From Artocarpus heterophyllus (lineage: Eukaryota > Streptophyta > Magnoliopsida > Rosales > Moraceae), in NCBI GenBank assembly GCA_025403435.1, contig CM046354.1, positions 17,238,424 to 17,302,423 on the forward strand: DNA of 64,000 nucleotides, in the 5' to 3' direction. A program made the position numbers and the translations under genes. The notes beneath the pieces are model-generated. The model had not been told where the DNA came from, searched no databases, and worked only from the letters and a program-made list of their open reading frames with translations. How positions within the stretch are numbered: the first letter of the stretch is position 1; each line of letters starts with the position of its first letter. Shown here piece by piece: positions 1-10,870 of the stretch.

Positions 1-506
1 ACATTTAGTAGTTTAAACTATATTTGTTTTGAAATTTTGTTGGAGATAATATTAAACCAAATTTGCCTAGAATTCTTGTGGCTATATATTATATACATCA
101 CTTTGGACTGATTGCACATTGAATGATCTATAAAGTCCCAGTTCCGCTGAGGTTCAGGTGCTGTTTTTCCTCCTCTTCTTTTACTTAATTTTCGGTTTCT
201 TTTCCCCTTTTTCTTTGCTCATTTTGTGATTATATTCACACGTAAAGATCACGTCTCTGCTTCATTTATTAATTTATATGTGTGCTTAACGTTTATTGTC
301 TTCAAACTGATCTCTTTCTGAGTTGTTTTATTGTCAACCAAAAAAACATGAAAAGAGGCTAAAACCCGTTTCTTTCTCTGTCATTCTCTTTTGAATCGCA
401 GCAATTACAACACAAACGAATCCTTCGTGCGATGTTTTCTCTGCTGCCAAGATGAGATTCATGATTCTTATATACTGGAACAACCCTATCTAATGCTGGA
501 AGAACC
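1..506 (+). promoter_or_regulatory. Upstream region and probable 5' UTR of the SDE3-like gene
   Basis: No coding region is supported here. A pyrimidine-rich tract ending in an AG at 400-401 looks like a splice acceptor, and GT donors are available near 151-160, so a leader intron of roughly 250 bp is possible. The other forward frame open from 391 overlaps the real start out of frame and has no recognisable product. No clear TATA box was assigned. Confidence 0.3.
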
Positions 507-3500
507 ATGGGAAACCTTTTTGGAAAAACAAGTTCTCATTCTCCTCCTCACACCCATCAAGTACGCGAATCCAATATTCCCACTTCAGTTCCGCGTAATA
601 ACACCACGAGTGACAGGTCTTCTTATGCTCAGACATCGTTGCAAAATGATAATCGAGCAAGAAGGGACTTGGAAGCCAAACTGCTTGTCGCGGTTTTACA
701 AAGATCACAATCACAATTATCATCAACTTCTAGACCACGTCAACCCACATCCTCTCCTAAAACCCAAACATCTTCATCTTATAAAGTACCACAATCTTCT
801 TCCGTTAGTTCATCTTCAACCCTTCCAAAGCCTGCAAAGTCTGCACCTTTGTACAAGTCACTCGAGTCCTTGATTGATTCTCCATCTCCTTCTCAATCTG
901 ACTCGTCATCCGAGAAGCAACCTCGGATCCTGAAGCCTGCTCTTACAAAGGTGGCTCATCAGCAAGGGAAGACAAATTATTTGCTAGCCGAGAATGATTC
1001 ATTGCCTTTGTACTTGATTCCTGATGATGTCAAGGATTTGATCAAGAAAGACATTGTACCGGATGTTCTGAAGAAGCCTTTGTCTCCCTCTACATACAAG
1101 GATTTCTTTGCTGCTCTGTTATATGCTGAGGACTACTATTATGAGGTACGCTTGATTTTGCCCTTTCACATTGCTCTAGAGTATATCTGCAAGGTACGCT
1201 TGAAGGACAGTTAGTTTTTAGAGGTCTTTTGTATTCATTTTTTTTTTTTTCTGATTTGTATCAATGATATGTTTTCCATTAATTTTCTTTTTTCTATCTG
1301 TATTGACCAATTTTTACAGAATTTTCGATAGATAAGGCACCGCCAATTTTCTCGATAATGTGCTACTTAATTCTAACCTACAAAAGTTAATTTATTTTGT
1401 TTGAATTAGAAATGGAGCGAATATAAACTCCAGAATGTGACATTGGAGTTGCAAAGAGCAGCAGTCTATAAGAAATCCGACAGACAAAAAGGTGTAAATC
1501 AAAAGGAAGAAAAGGATGATACCATCTTTGTGGCATTCAAACTCGATGCTATTCGTGACAGACGGCCATTTCTTTTGTCAAGGGACTCAGCTTATGCACG
1601 ACCTTCAGGTAGTGAAGCTGAACCCTTTCAGGTAATCTTCCTCAACTTGAAGTGCCATATACTGAAATAAGTAACTGCAAACAGTAATATTTATAAAGCC
1701 AATTGAATAATACTGCTGATTTTATAAAACTAGGTTAGTTTATTTATTTATTTTTAAATTGATGCTTCATCTTTAATTTGAATTTTCAAAGACAAACAAT
1801 AATATAATGAGAAAATTCCCCGATAATAATTCTTTACAACATATCTTTGGCTTAGCCACCAAAAAAAAAAAAAAAAAAGCTTTGAGTCTGTGTTTAATCA
1901 TATTTTGATGAGGTAAGCCATGGAGCTCAATACTTTTGTTTGACAAACTATATTGCTGAAGACATGCATTGCCTCTCATTTTAACAACTATGTCCCCAAA
2001 TTTGAGAGTCCAAACGGGAGAATTTATGGATTGTTATATAATAAGTGATTAATTTCCTTTCAATATATGTTTTTTGTCATTTCTTTTGTTTTTATTTCTT
2101 ATTAGTGAATTAGAGTTAGAAGTCCGGTATAGGATGAGTTGTTTAGTGGGTGGCAATCTAATTGGGATGTGCTAACTTTTCTTGACGTCAATTTCCCTCT
2201 CTTCATTTGCACTAAATATATCTATATATATATGTATATATATATATATTTGCACAAAAATAACTCTTTTGTACATAGTGAGCATTAGCAAGAGCAATCC
2301 ATGTGTAAGTTGCAATCCATAGTTCCGCAGCTTTAATACATTTGTTCAATAACAAGACTACTATGCTTGTCCAATTAGTTGGAGCAAAATGTTGTGAATA
2401 AACAGAACTATGAACTTGTCATTCTATTAGTAACATATACCGGATTATCTGACACTACCATATTGTTAAGTTATTAAGTCTAACCTAATACCTTAACTAA
2501 TTATTTCTAGACACAGAGAATTATAAGGATCGACCAAAGTTTCATTAAGAGTGGTTTGGGGATTTCACACTTATGAAATTCGATTTCTCTAGTTTTTCTA
2601 TACATAAAGGGTGGCACCAAATAAGATACTATCAGAGGGGCAAGAGAAAAATAGAGTTGCGAATGGTGTGGTATTTCTCTTACAAATTTTTTCATCAAAA
2701 TGAATTTTTTGCTGCGACTGAAAAGAGACGTAACTCTTACATTGAAGGTTAACCACTATAAATATTGTGTGTTTTTTGCTTATTTTCTTGCACGTTTTTG
2801 CTCTTGATAAAATTACAGCGTCTAATTCCTAACAAATATCAAAGTAGAGTCCATTTACATAGGAGCACAATGCAAGGGAACCACATGTTTGTCCCCTTTC
2901 GGTGGATGTCTAGTGCACAGTTCAGGCATGAAAGTTTTTTTGTACAGAATACAAAAATGATTTTCGAAAATTGTACTTCTCATCAACTTAATTTGAAGGG
3001 ACTATTTTACCACTTGGACTTTAAATTTTTCTAGCATATAAATCCCAGAAAATGCTTTACTACATGTATTGGTCTTTAGAACTTATCTCTGCATGTTATA
3101 AGGTTCCTAAATGTCACGCAGGGGATAATCTATCGTGTGGTGAACAGTAATCTTGTATTAGTCAAGTTCGATGACGACTTCCGTTCTCAGCATTACCCGA
3201 GTCGTAGATACGATATCAGTTTCTCATTCAATAGAGTCTGTCTGAAAAGGGCCCACCAAGCACTTAACTCCGTGTCGGATTCTCTGTTCGATAATTTCCT
3301 CTTCCCAAGTTGTGTATCCCGGAATAGTAGCATTCCCACACCCGCTCTCACTTCAAGCATTTGCGGACTCGATCCGGAAATATCCTTGACAGTTCGTCGG
3401 ATCTCAAGCATTCAGAGCTCACCGCCTTATCTCATAGCCGGTTCAATGTGTGCCTCTGAAGCTAAAGCGGCAGCACACGTAAGAGAACCATCAAGGACCG

Positions 3501-4087
3501 GGGTGGTCATCCAAGAAGCCGTGATCCAAACCTATAAAACCTCCCCGCATTGTCGAATTCTCATCTGTTCGCCTTCCAACAGCGTTTGTGATGTCCTAAT
3601 GAGAGGTCTAAAGAAAGCAATTCCCGAGTCAGACATGTTTCGAGCCAACGCTGCATTCAGAGAGAAAGAAGACGTGCCAACAGACATACTCTCCTCATCC
3701 CTTTACAAAGAGGAGTGTTTTATCTGTCCACCACTCGAGACACTTCGTGAATTCAAGGTGATCTTCTCGACCTTTGTGAGCTGTTTCCGTCTTCAAAACG
3801 AAGGCTTACCTGTTGGACACTTCAGTCATATATTCATGGTAGATGCTTCCTTTGCCATTGAGCCAGAGGCAATGGTGCCTTTGGCTAACTTTGCTGATAA
3901 AAATACAGTAGTTGTTGTTACCGGTGAAGTGGGTTCTTCTCCAGTTTGGGTAAGATCTGACGTTGGCAGAAGAAATGGATTAAAGATTTCGTATTTTGAG
4001 AGACTGCACAAGTGCAGGCCTTATCATAGCCTCAGCTCGAGTTTCATCACGCAGTTGGACTCGAATCGAGATGCCTGCCTTTTGTGA
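507..4087 (+). CDS. SDE3/MOV10-like helicase-related protein with degenerate catalytic motifs
   Basis: Three exons join in phase: 507-1145, 1410-1631 and 3122-4087, giving 608 residues. All borders are GT-AG and each junction falls between codons. Residues 1-160 are Ser/Pro-rich and probably disordered, and begin MGNLFGK, which fits an N-myristoylation signal. From about 166 the sequence follows plant SDE3 (LPLYLIPDDVKDLI, then the exon 2 block VTLELQRAAVYKK and DRRPFLLSRDS). SDE3 is an SF1 RNA helicase acting in RNA silencing. Here the Walker A position (about 390-420) has no GxxGxGKT, motif Ia is kept (ICSPSNSVCDVL, 435-446), the DEAG box position reads MVDASF (526-531) and motif III lacks its Gln. 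The protein ends near 608 without the second RecA domain. The long open frame and intact splice sites argue for a retained pseudo-enzyme rather than a decaying gene. It converges on prefoldin 5. Confidence 0.8.
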
Positions 4088-5287
4088 TTCTCTGCTTTGG
4101 GGGAGAAAATACATGAACTTCTTATTTGTTCTCTATGTGTGTGTGTACGGGGGCTCGGGGAGCTCACTATTGTCTATCATATCTGATCCATTTGGAAATG
4201 GCTTGAAAACCTCATGTTTGAAAGGCTTAGAAATGATTCTTCTTCCCGTTACATTTCTGAACAGGCTTGAGCTTCTTCCTCTTGCTTGCTTGTAAAATAC
4301 AGGTGTCCAAGTACAAACAAGGCCTTCATTTTGATTGCATTTTTTATTATCTTTGATAGCTACTGTAATGGTTTTAAACATTTTCCATGCAATTGCTGAT
4401 GATCTTATATTGCGCCCCTCAACAATGTAAAGGCAATGAATAAGGTTTAATTAAAGCCTTTCCGCGGCTAATAGCTTCTTTAATTAGACTAATTCTATTC
4501 ATGGAGTTTCCTAAAAGAAAAGGAGGGAAAAAAAAAAGGATATTATTCATGCACTTAAAAGAAACTTGGGAATTAACTTCATCAACGTTCTTGATTTTTG
4601 CCATTGATATATATATATATATTTTTATAGATCTAAGCAAAACTAACTACTTGTGACCCTTGATTGTTTGAACATCACATGCATGATTATGCCATGTGCA
4701 TTAGTTTGTTCTGCTTTTCCATAGCCAAGAAATTTTCCATAGGATTGCATTATGATTGCCCTGTACCATTGCGTCGCCTGGCGCTCTCAGTTTCATTGCA
4801 CCGGATGTATTAACCAATCCACCTTCTAATGACCTTGTCTCTACATTGATCAACTTTGCGAAAGCTTATCTTGTCGTTCAAGATTTTAACAACTTGCAAA
4901 ACCCAATAACGAACACAAAGCTAAAATCAGAATTCGTAGCTGAATTTTGGAACATGTTCAAGGTATTCAAATAAGCCTGCCCCTACTTGCAGCTGTGGAC
5001 AGGAGTTAAGGGGGCCAAAAAGAAAGATGGTTGAAACCCAAAAACAAGATTAATCAAGTAATTTGTGTTTCTTCAGATAAAAAAAAAAAAAAAAGGTATT
5101 GTGTTTCTGGATTAAAAGAACAGCTTGCATTAAGGTTTAGGATCATGATACTTTGGATTACAACTGACTAAACAAAAGGGAAGATAAATCCCAAAAATAT
5201 ACATATCTTGGTGGATAACAATTTTAAAACGTCAGTGTAATCTGATTTTTGGAACTGACAATTGTAAGCCCATAAATGACCATTCAC
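4088..5287. other. Convergent 3' intergenic region
   Basis: This 1.2 kb lies between the stop codons of two convergent genes and should hold both 3' UTRs. It has a short (TA)n near 4608-4622, an A-run near 5079-5094, and a 72-codon open stretch at 4756-4974 with no upstream ATG in frame and no family I recognise. I see no further gene. Confidence 0.6.
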
Positions 5288-8200
5288 TCACTGTGCACTA
5301 GGAGATAACTGCTTCAATTTTGCTTGCAAAAGTGCCCCAGCTTCATCCGCTATGCTTTTCTTCTTAGAAGCAACCTGCATTTCAAATTTCATAAAATTCT
5401 TCATTGCAAAAGGTACAACAGAACAATGGGAACAAATTGATGCCAATAAAATATGAAATTCAAACTACCAAAAAAAAAAAAACCCACAATGCACCAGCAC
5501 TACAACACTTTCGCCTTTCCCTAAACGATAACGTTTTCAACCATCCTCACAAGCACAAGACAAAATACAAAAGGGAATATACATCATAACTTGAAAATAA
5601 AATTGTGTAAAGACTTTCCCAAGCAAATCTACTTGTTCAAAAAAAGAAGTGAATCCCTCCCCTAGGCTTGTTGATAAACAGTAAGACCCCTTAGCTCCCC
5701 GAAGAGTGTTCCTAGTACTGCATTGAACATGGTTTGCCCCTTCAGCATTGCTTTCATGGCTTATAGATACTAGGATGAAGCTTTTAAAGCTTCAGTGTTT
5801 GTTTCAAATAGGTATCACCCCCACTTCTGTGTTTCATCAATGTGAGGCCGTACAATGCTCATCAATTCTAGTTTCATTCCACTTCTAGCACATATTTGGG
5901 TTACAAATCTCTGATGGTGTTATCATCGATGAGAATATTTTTCCCCTTTCTCAGACATCCTTATTACATTCCTCTACACAAATCAATCCACCTTCTTCTA
6001 TTCCTCCATTATGTGTAAGACTTCGTCAAAAGATATCCACAACTTCTAATTCTTGTTTTGTACCTACTGTTGTCCCATTCTCAGAAACAATTATTGAAAC
6101 CACAATCTCAGAAACAGTTATTGATCCCATAGCTAATCACACTGATCTTGTTGTCCCAGTAAATGCAGCAGAAACCAATACACTTAACAGGTCCAAAGAT
6201 GTTTCTAAGTTCCTTGTGCACGTACATGTAATTCAATCAGGTTGGAGGAACGACATTCAGGTTTTGAGGTGGGCACATCAACAAAATAAAGGGTAGTCAA
6301 CTACAGGAGCATCACACCAGCTGGCGGCAAGGCTGAGACACTGGATAGTTAAGGATCGAATCTAAATGAAAAGTATAGCATCAGACTTGGTAAATGACGC
6401 CTTGCAGAAGACTGAGTGCAAACAGGAAATGTCAGGAGAATCTAGCCTTATTCAGGAACAACACAAGTTTCTTGTACCATTACCAGTAGGGAAAAAGGCA
6501 ATAGGGTGTAGGTGGGTATTTGAAGTGAAGGAGAATCCAGATGGGAATATAAATAAGTACAAATTCAGGTTAGTTGCAAAAAGCTTTCATCACATTGCAA
6601 TTTTGACTATAATGAAACGTTCAATTCAGTTGTTAAATTAACCACTATAAGGGTGGTACTCACAATTGTCTTGAAAAGATAATGGACAGTTGGCAATTAG
6701 ACAAATAGACGCTAATAAAGCCTTCTTGAATAATATGTACAGGATATTGGTGTTGGTTTCCACACGTCTGAACGTTTCCAATTCATAAAGGATATTGTGT
6801 TATAGACTATTTTCTGGGGATACAGGTAAAACATACCTCTGAAGGATTGCACTTATCTCAAATTAAATACATCATTGATTAGTGTAGTATGCTTTTTGTC
6901 TGACATTTTTAGGAGTTGGCCCCCTTTTTGTAGCCTAAATTTCAGCTTTATAATTGAGGACAACTCTTCCTCTTTTATTTTTAGAAAATTCTTGATCATT
7001 AATATACAGTTTTCTAGTTTCAAAAATAAAAATACATTATTGGTTGGTTATGTAAGGCTAAAATGCAATACAAAAAACAGTGAATATACACATAATTAGC
7101 GATCCAGTAGATAACTCACACTTACATAGGATCATTGTGGGGCACTACATTATATGACCACACCTGAAATAGCCTATAGTCAGTTCATGCAAAATCCCCT
7201 AGAGGCTCACTGGAAAGCACTAAAACGGATTTTGAGGTACTTGTCAGTGACTAGATTATGGTCTTCATCTCAAAGAAGTAGTAAAATGAGAATTGAACCT
7301 AGTGGGATTCCATGATGCTGATTGAACAACTGACTTGGATTGATAAGAGGCTAACATCTGTCTAATTAGTCTACTTTGGTCCAAACTTGATCTCTTGGAA
7401 TTCAAAGAAAGAACACACAATTTCCAGATCACCCACTGAAGTTGAATTTGGAGGTTTAGAAAAATTGGTTGAAAAGATTTCTTCGTTGCAATCATTGATT
7501 TGAAAACCAAAGGCGAGCCTAACCAAGTTACCGGCAATGTGGTGTGATAACTTGAATACAGTAATGTCAGCTGCAAACCCAGTTCTTCATGCAAGGAAAA
7601 AGCACGTAAAACTTGATCTTTATCTAGTTAGAAAGAGTGTGTTGCAGCAGAGATTATAAGTCAAGCATGGACCTTCACAACATCAACTTGCAGATATGTT
7701 CACTAATATGGCGTTTGGAAACTTAGTATGAACCAATAGTTTGAACTGAAAACATTATAACAATTCAAAATTTTATGAAAGAAAACACTAGCAAAATTGG
7801 TTTAAACAACAAAATACCGTTTGAACAGTGGCTCCCAAACAACCTTTTGTATCTAGTTCTTAGTACACATTGATGAGAAGAAGCAAACTCACTGTTAAAA
7901 ATCTTTCCAATCTTTAGGGGGCTGTTAGGACTAATAATCAGTTGTAACTAGCGGCGTGATTAGTTAATCTGTTGAAGTAAGTAGAGTTTGATAGATCAAT
8001 TGTCCACGTGGTTAACAGTGATTAGTTCACTGTGAGTCTGATAGCATTTAAAGAACTCTGTAATTATGTTTTCAGCAATGAAGAGCTCATCATTTCCTAC
8101 TATCTTATTCTTTAGATTTCTCTCCCTTTTTCTCTTTACTAAATAAATTCATTTCACTTTGTTCAGCTTCCAACAACAACCAAAAAAAAAAAAAAATCTT

Positions 8201-8721
8201 TTACCCATCAGGAGATTGTAGAAACAGATGTTTTAAGAACAAACCTCAACAAGTTGATCAAAATTCGACTTCAGCAAGTTGATCTTCCGCTCGCAATAAT
8301 CTTTACCTTCAGCCATCGTTTTCTGATGCACACCAAAAAGAAACCAAAAAAAGGGGAAAGATTTAACCCTAATACGACTCGAAATCTAAACAGAGAAAAT
8401 CAAAAGAAATCGAGAGGAGACCTCGATGAAATAGCCGGTGCCGACGTCGACGAGGACGTGATCGGCGTCGTCGAGAGTGCCGGATACGTAGAGAGAGGCG
8501 GTGAGAGGGACGAGGATGGGCTTGCCCTTGGGGCGGAGGGAGAGGTCATGGAGGGCGGCTGAGGCTAGGTCGAGGCGCGAGGTGGCGGTGCGGATGTTGT
8601 TGAGGCTGTCTTGGAGTAAGTTCACCTCCAGATCCGCCTGCTCTTTCACCGCCTTCAGCTGTTCTAAGCTCAGCTTCTCCATTCCTCCACTTCCACTTCC
8701 GCTGCCTTTCGACGACGCCAT
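5288..8721 (-). CDS. PFD5: Prefoldin subunit 5
   Basis: Three exons on the minus strand, 8721-8422, 8322-8245 and 5374-5288, encode 154 residues, close to the usual plant length of about 150. Every border is GT-AG and both junctions fall between codons. Prefoldin is a cytosolic hexameric co-chaperone that passes unfolded actin and tubulin to the chaperonin; subunit 5 is an alpha-type subunit. Visible features are a Ser/Gly-rich start, an N-terminal helix ([20 protein letters not shown], 20-39), the beta-hairpin core ([17 protein letters not shown]) and a C-terminal helix ending [20 protein letters not shown]. The ATG at 8721 is the first in frame, and the 5' UTR is rich in GAA/GAG. Intron 1 is 99 bp. 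Intron 2 is 2870 bp and carries an antisense copia remnant. The frame is fully intact, so the gene is probably functional. Confidence 0.95.
5700..8175 (+). mobile_element. 5'-truncated Ty1/copia remnant inside prefoldin intron 2
   Basis: Degraded pol pieces run in copia order on the plus strand, antisense to the host gene. An integrase-RT linker lies at about 5930-6300. RT begins at 6468-6570 with the copia signature [18 protein letters not shown]. Later RT/RNase H pieces lie at 7130-7300, and the RNase H end at 7600-7720 contains [12 protein letters not shown]. Many stops and frameshifts are present. The element ends in a purine-rich tract and a 3' LTR at 7923-8175. No matching 5' LTR is visible, so the 5' half was lost and the left edge is approximate. 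Confidence 0.8.
7923..8175 (+). repeat. 3' LTR of the intronic copia remnant
   Basis: The LTR starts TGTTAGGACT directly after the polypurine-like CTTTAGGGGGC and ends TTCCAACA, giving 253 bp with TG...CA ends typical of small copia LTRs. Its right edge is 69 bp from the prefoldin exon 2 donor. With no second LTR here, the borders rest on the terminal motifs and the tract. Confidence 0.65.
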
Positions 8722-8857
8722 TATTTTCTTCTCTCTTCTTCTTCTTCTCCTGCCGATGTTTCTCCCTCTACAAATTGCCTGCCACTTTCTTTTGTTGCTT
8801 TTACAAGGCAGAGATAATAGATAATAGTTATTCTGATACTTTAAACCGCCAACAATA
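8722..8857. promoter_or_regulatory. Short divergent region between PFD5 (-) and tRNA-Thr (+)
   Basis: Only 136 bp separate the prefoldin start codon from the first tRNA base. The prefoldin side is a GAA/GAG-rich leader without a clear TATA box. Just before the tRNA lies CAACAATA (8850-8857 area), the CAA-type context common at plant tRNA transcription starts. Prefoldin promoter elements must therefore overlap or lie beyond the tRNA gene. Confidence 0.5.
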
Positions 8858-8929
8858 GCCCCTATAGCTCAGTGGTAGAGCGTCAGTCTTGTAAACTGAA
8901 GGTCTGTAGTTCGATCCTGCATGGGGGCA
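8858..8929 (+). tRNA. tRNA-Thr (anticodon UGU)
   Basis: The 72-nt sequence folds into a full cloverleaf. The acceptor GCCCCTA pairs with TGGGGGC (one G-U), with discriminator A. The D-arm region TAGCTCAGTGGTAGAGC carries box A. The anticodon stem TCAGT/ACTGA closes loop CTTGTAA with anticodon TGT at 8890-8892. The T-stem TGTAG/CTGCA closes loop TTCGATC (box B). There is no intron and no encoded CCA, as expected for a nuclear gene. Confidence 0.93.
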
Positions 8930-9161
8930 ATTGTTTCTCTATTTTTGGTCCTTTTTCGTTATTGATTCTTTTAGAACATGCCTTTTAACTTTACCTTTGA
9001 ACCTACTTTCCAAAAGTAACAAAAATAGAGGAGAGGTAACTAATTTTTATTTTCAAAGGTACCTTTGAACCTACGTTCGATCCTGCATGGGGGCAATTGT
9101 TTCTCTGTTCTTGTGAAGTTATACAAAAATAGAGGAGAGGTAACTAATTTTTATTTTCAAA
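8909..9161 (+). repeat. Short nested duplications including the tRNA 3' end
   Basis: A 32-bp block covering the T-loop, acceptor 3' strand and flank (8909-8940) is repeated identically at 9075-9106. A second 38-bp block (9020-9057) is repeated at 9124-9161, period 104. The motif ACCTTTGAACCTAC occurs at 8993 and 9061. The copy at 9075 holds only the tail of a tRNA and cannot be a gene. Confidence 0.8.
8942..8946 (+). terminator. RNA polymerase III T-run terminator
   Basis: A run of five T lies 13 bases after the tRNA end, the usual Pol III stop signal. A T3 run comes slightly earlier. Confidence 0.6.
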
Positions 9162-10098
9162 ATTTATTAAGAATATGTTTGAAAAGGTGGTATAAACTGT
9201 TGATTAGAACCACTTTTATTATAGCATGTGAGAGCTTTATACTATAACAATTTTTTTAATTGTTACTGCAGCATATAAGAGCTTTACATTGTTTATAACC
9301 GAGTTTGTGGTGGGAACCGTGTGGTGAAAACCGTCGCCAAATAGCCGGTAACATTTTTCAATTTATTTTCCTAAATAATTAAAATTTTAAGGTACATAAA
9401 CTTTTACCTTTATGTTAGCTTTAAACATAATACAATAACCAAAGTTAACCTTTTATTATATATCGCAAATCTATCAGGTAACAATTTTGGTTAACAATAT
9501 TAACTTAAGAAGTTTTTTTTTTTTGTTAATATATTATAGATCAAAGAGAGGGTAATTAAATGTTATGTTTTGTAAATCAATGTGTATATCGTTATAAAGC
9601 CTTTAGTTAAAGGGGGATTTTCTTCTTTATTTTTGGTCCTTTTTGTGTTGTTGGTTCTTTTATGGTATTTCTAAATTTACTTTGAATTGACTTCTCAAAC
9701 GTCCTCCTAGTTAAAAAATGAAAGAATAAAAAATTATTAAATAATTTAGTATACAATTACTCTAATAGTTCATTCTTGTGAAGTTATACAAAAATAAAAG
9801 AGAGGTAATTAGTTTTCATTTTCAAAATTTATTAACATTTTTTAATTTATTTTCCTAAATAATTAAATTTTTTAAGGTAAATAATATTTTACCTTTAGGT
9901 TAGTTCTAAACATAATAGAATAACTAAAATTAACCCTTTGCATGTCTATCATGTAACAATTTTGGTCAACAATACTAATATAAGAAGTTTTTTCATTAAT
10001 ATATTATAGATCAAAGAGAAGGGAATTAAATGTTACGATTTTACAAATTTGCGTGTACATTCTTACAAAGCCTTTAGTTGAAGGGAGATTTTTTGTAA
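9109..10098 (+). repeat. Diverged direct duplication of about 330 bp, one copy interrupted by a MITE
   Basis: The segment starting TTCTTGTGAAGTTATAC at about 9109 and running to about 9617 reappears from about 9772 to 10098 with scattered differences. Shared landmarks are TTATTTTCCTAAATAATTAAA, the AACATAATA block, the TAACAATTTTGGT block and the ending AAAGCCTTTAGTTRAAGG. The left copy is longer because it contains 178 bp absent from the right copy. No coding content was seen. Confidence 0.8.
9171..9348. mobile_element. Tourist/PIF-Harbinger-like MITE with paralogous empty site
   Basis: A 178-bp insertion is flanked by TAA at 9168-9170 and 9349-9351. The other copy of the surrounding duplication has a single TAA at the matching spot (9833-9835), so the borders are set by comparison. 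Inside are the family motif of stacked half-repeats (GAGAGCTTTATACTATAACA) and ends related to TGTTTG...CCAAATA. The termini are worn compared with the copies farther right. Confidence 0.75.
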
Positions 10099-10835
10099 TT
10101 AATCTAAAAAAATTATAGTGTTATAAGAAATTCCATTTCTAGCTCAAATTTATCTCTGACTTGAATTCATACAAATTTATAAAATTAAATAAATCCATCT
10201 TTTTTTACCCAATCATTTGTAGTTTTATAATAAAAGTAAAATTAACTTAAAAGATATCCATTTGAAACAAAGAAGAAAAAATTTTAAGAAAAATGAATCA
10301 AAACAAGACAAAAAGGCTAGTGCATAGTTGTTGCGAGATCTCATGATCGTTGATGGAATCTAACTCTGGAGATCTTGTGGTCAATCTCAGGTAGATCTTA
10401 CCCTTTGAGATTTTCTTCTAATAGAAATACTCACTCCATATTGTCATCAGCACACTCTAAGCAGCATATAGTGACAAAGATGTTGAAGAAGATGAACCAA
10501 TGAAAATGGTGATGGTTAACTTTCGAAAGACTGCTAGCAAGAATCAATGGTAGACAAGTTTGGGTGGTCAACTATCAAAAGGTTGCTAGCAAGAATCAAG
10601 GGGTGAGATTAATTCATAAATTAATAACTCAATACTTTGTAGACATAATATTATGAATAGCTGGAAGCGTTAACTCATAAATATGAAATCCATAACTTTG
10701 TTATGATGATTAATGGTATCCCTATTAACTTGATATTGTTAATCGTCATTAAAATTATCTCCTCACGCGTCTTCTACATACTATTTCAAAATTATGATAT
10801 GAAGTTAGTAAAAGTTTATGTATGTGATTGTCGGA

Positions 10836-10870
<35 letters not shown>

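Noticed and set aside
391..873. A 160-codon forward frame near the first gene
   Set aside because: It overlaps exon 1 of the SDE3-like gene in another frame, has no family features, and the true frame splices consistently into exon 2.
4756..4974. A small gene between the convergent genes
   Set aside because: No ATG in frame at its start, no family match, and it lies where 3' UTR sequence is expected.
9075..9106. A second tRNA gene
   Set aside because: Only the T-loop, acceptor 3' strand and flank are present; no anticodon arm or box A.
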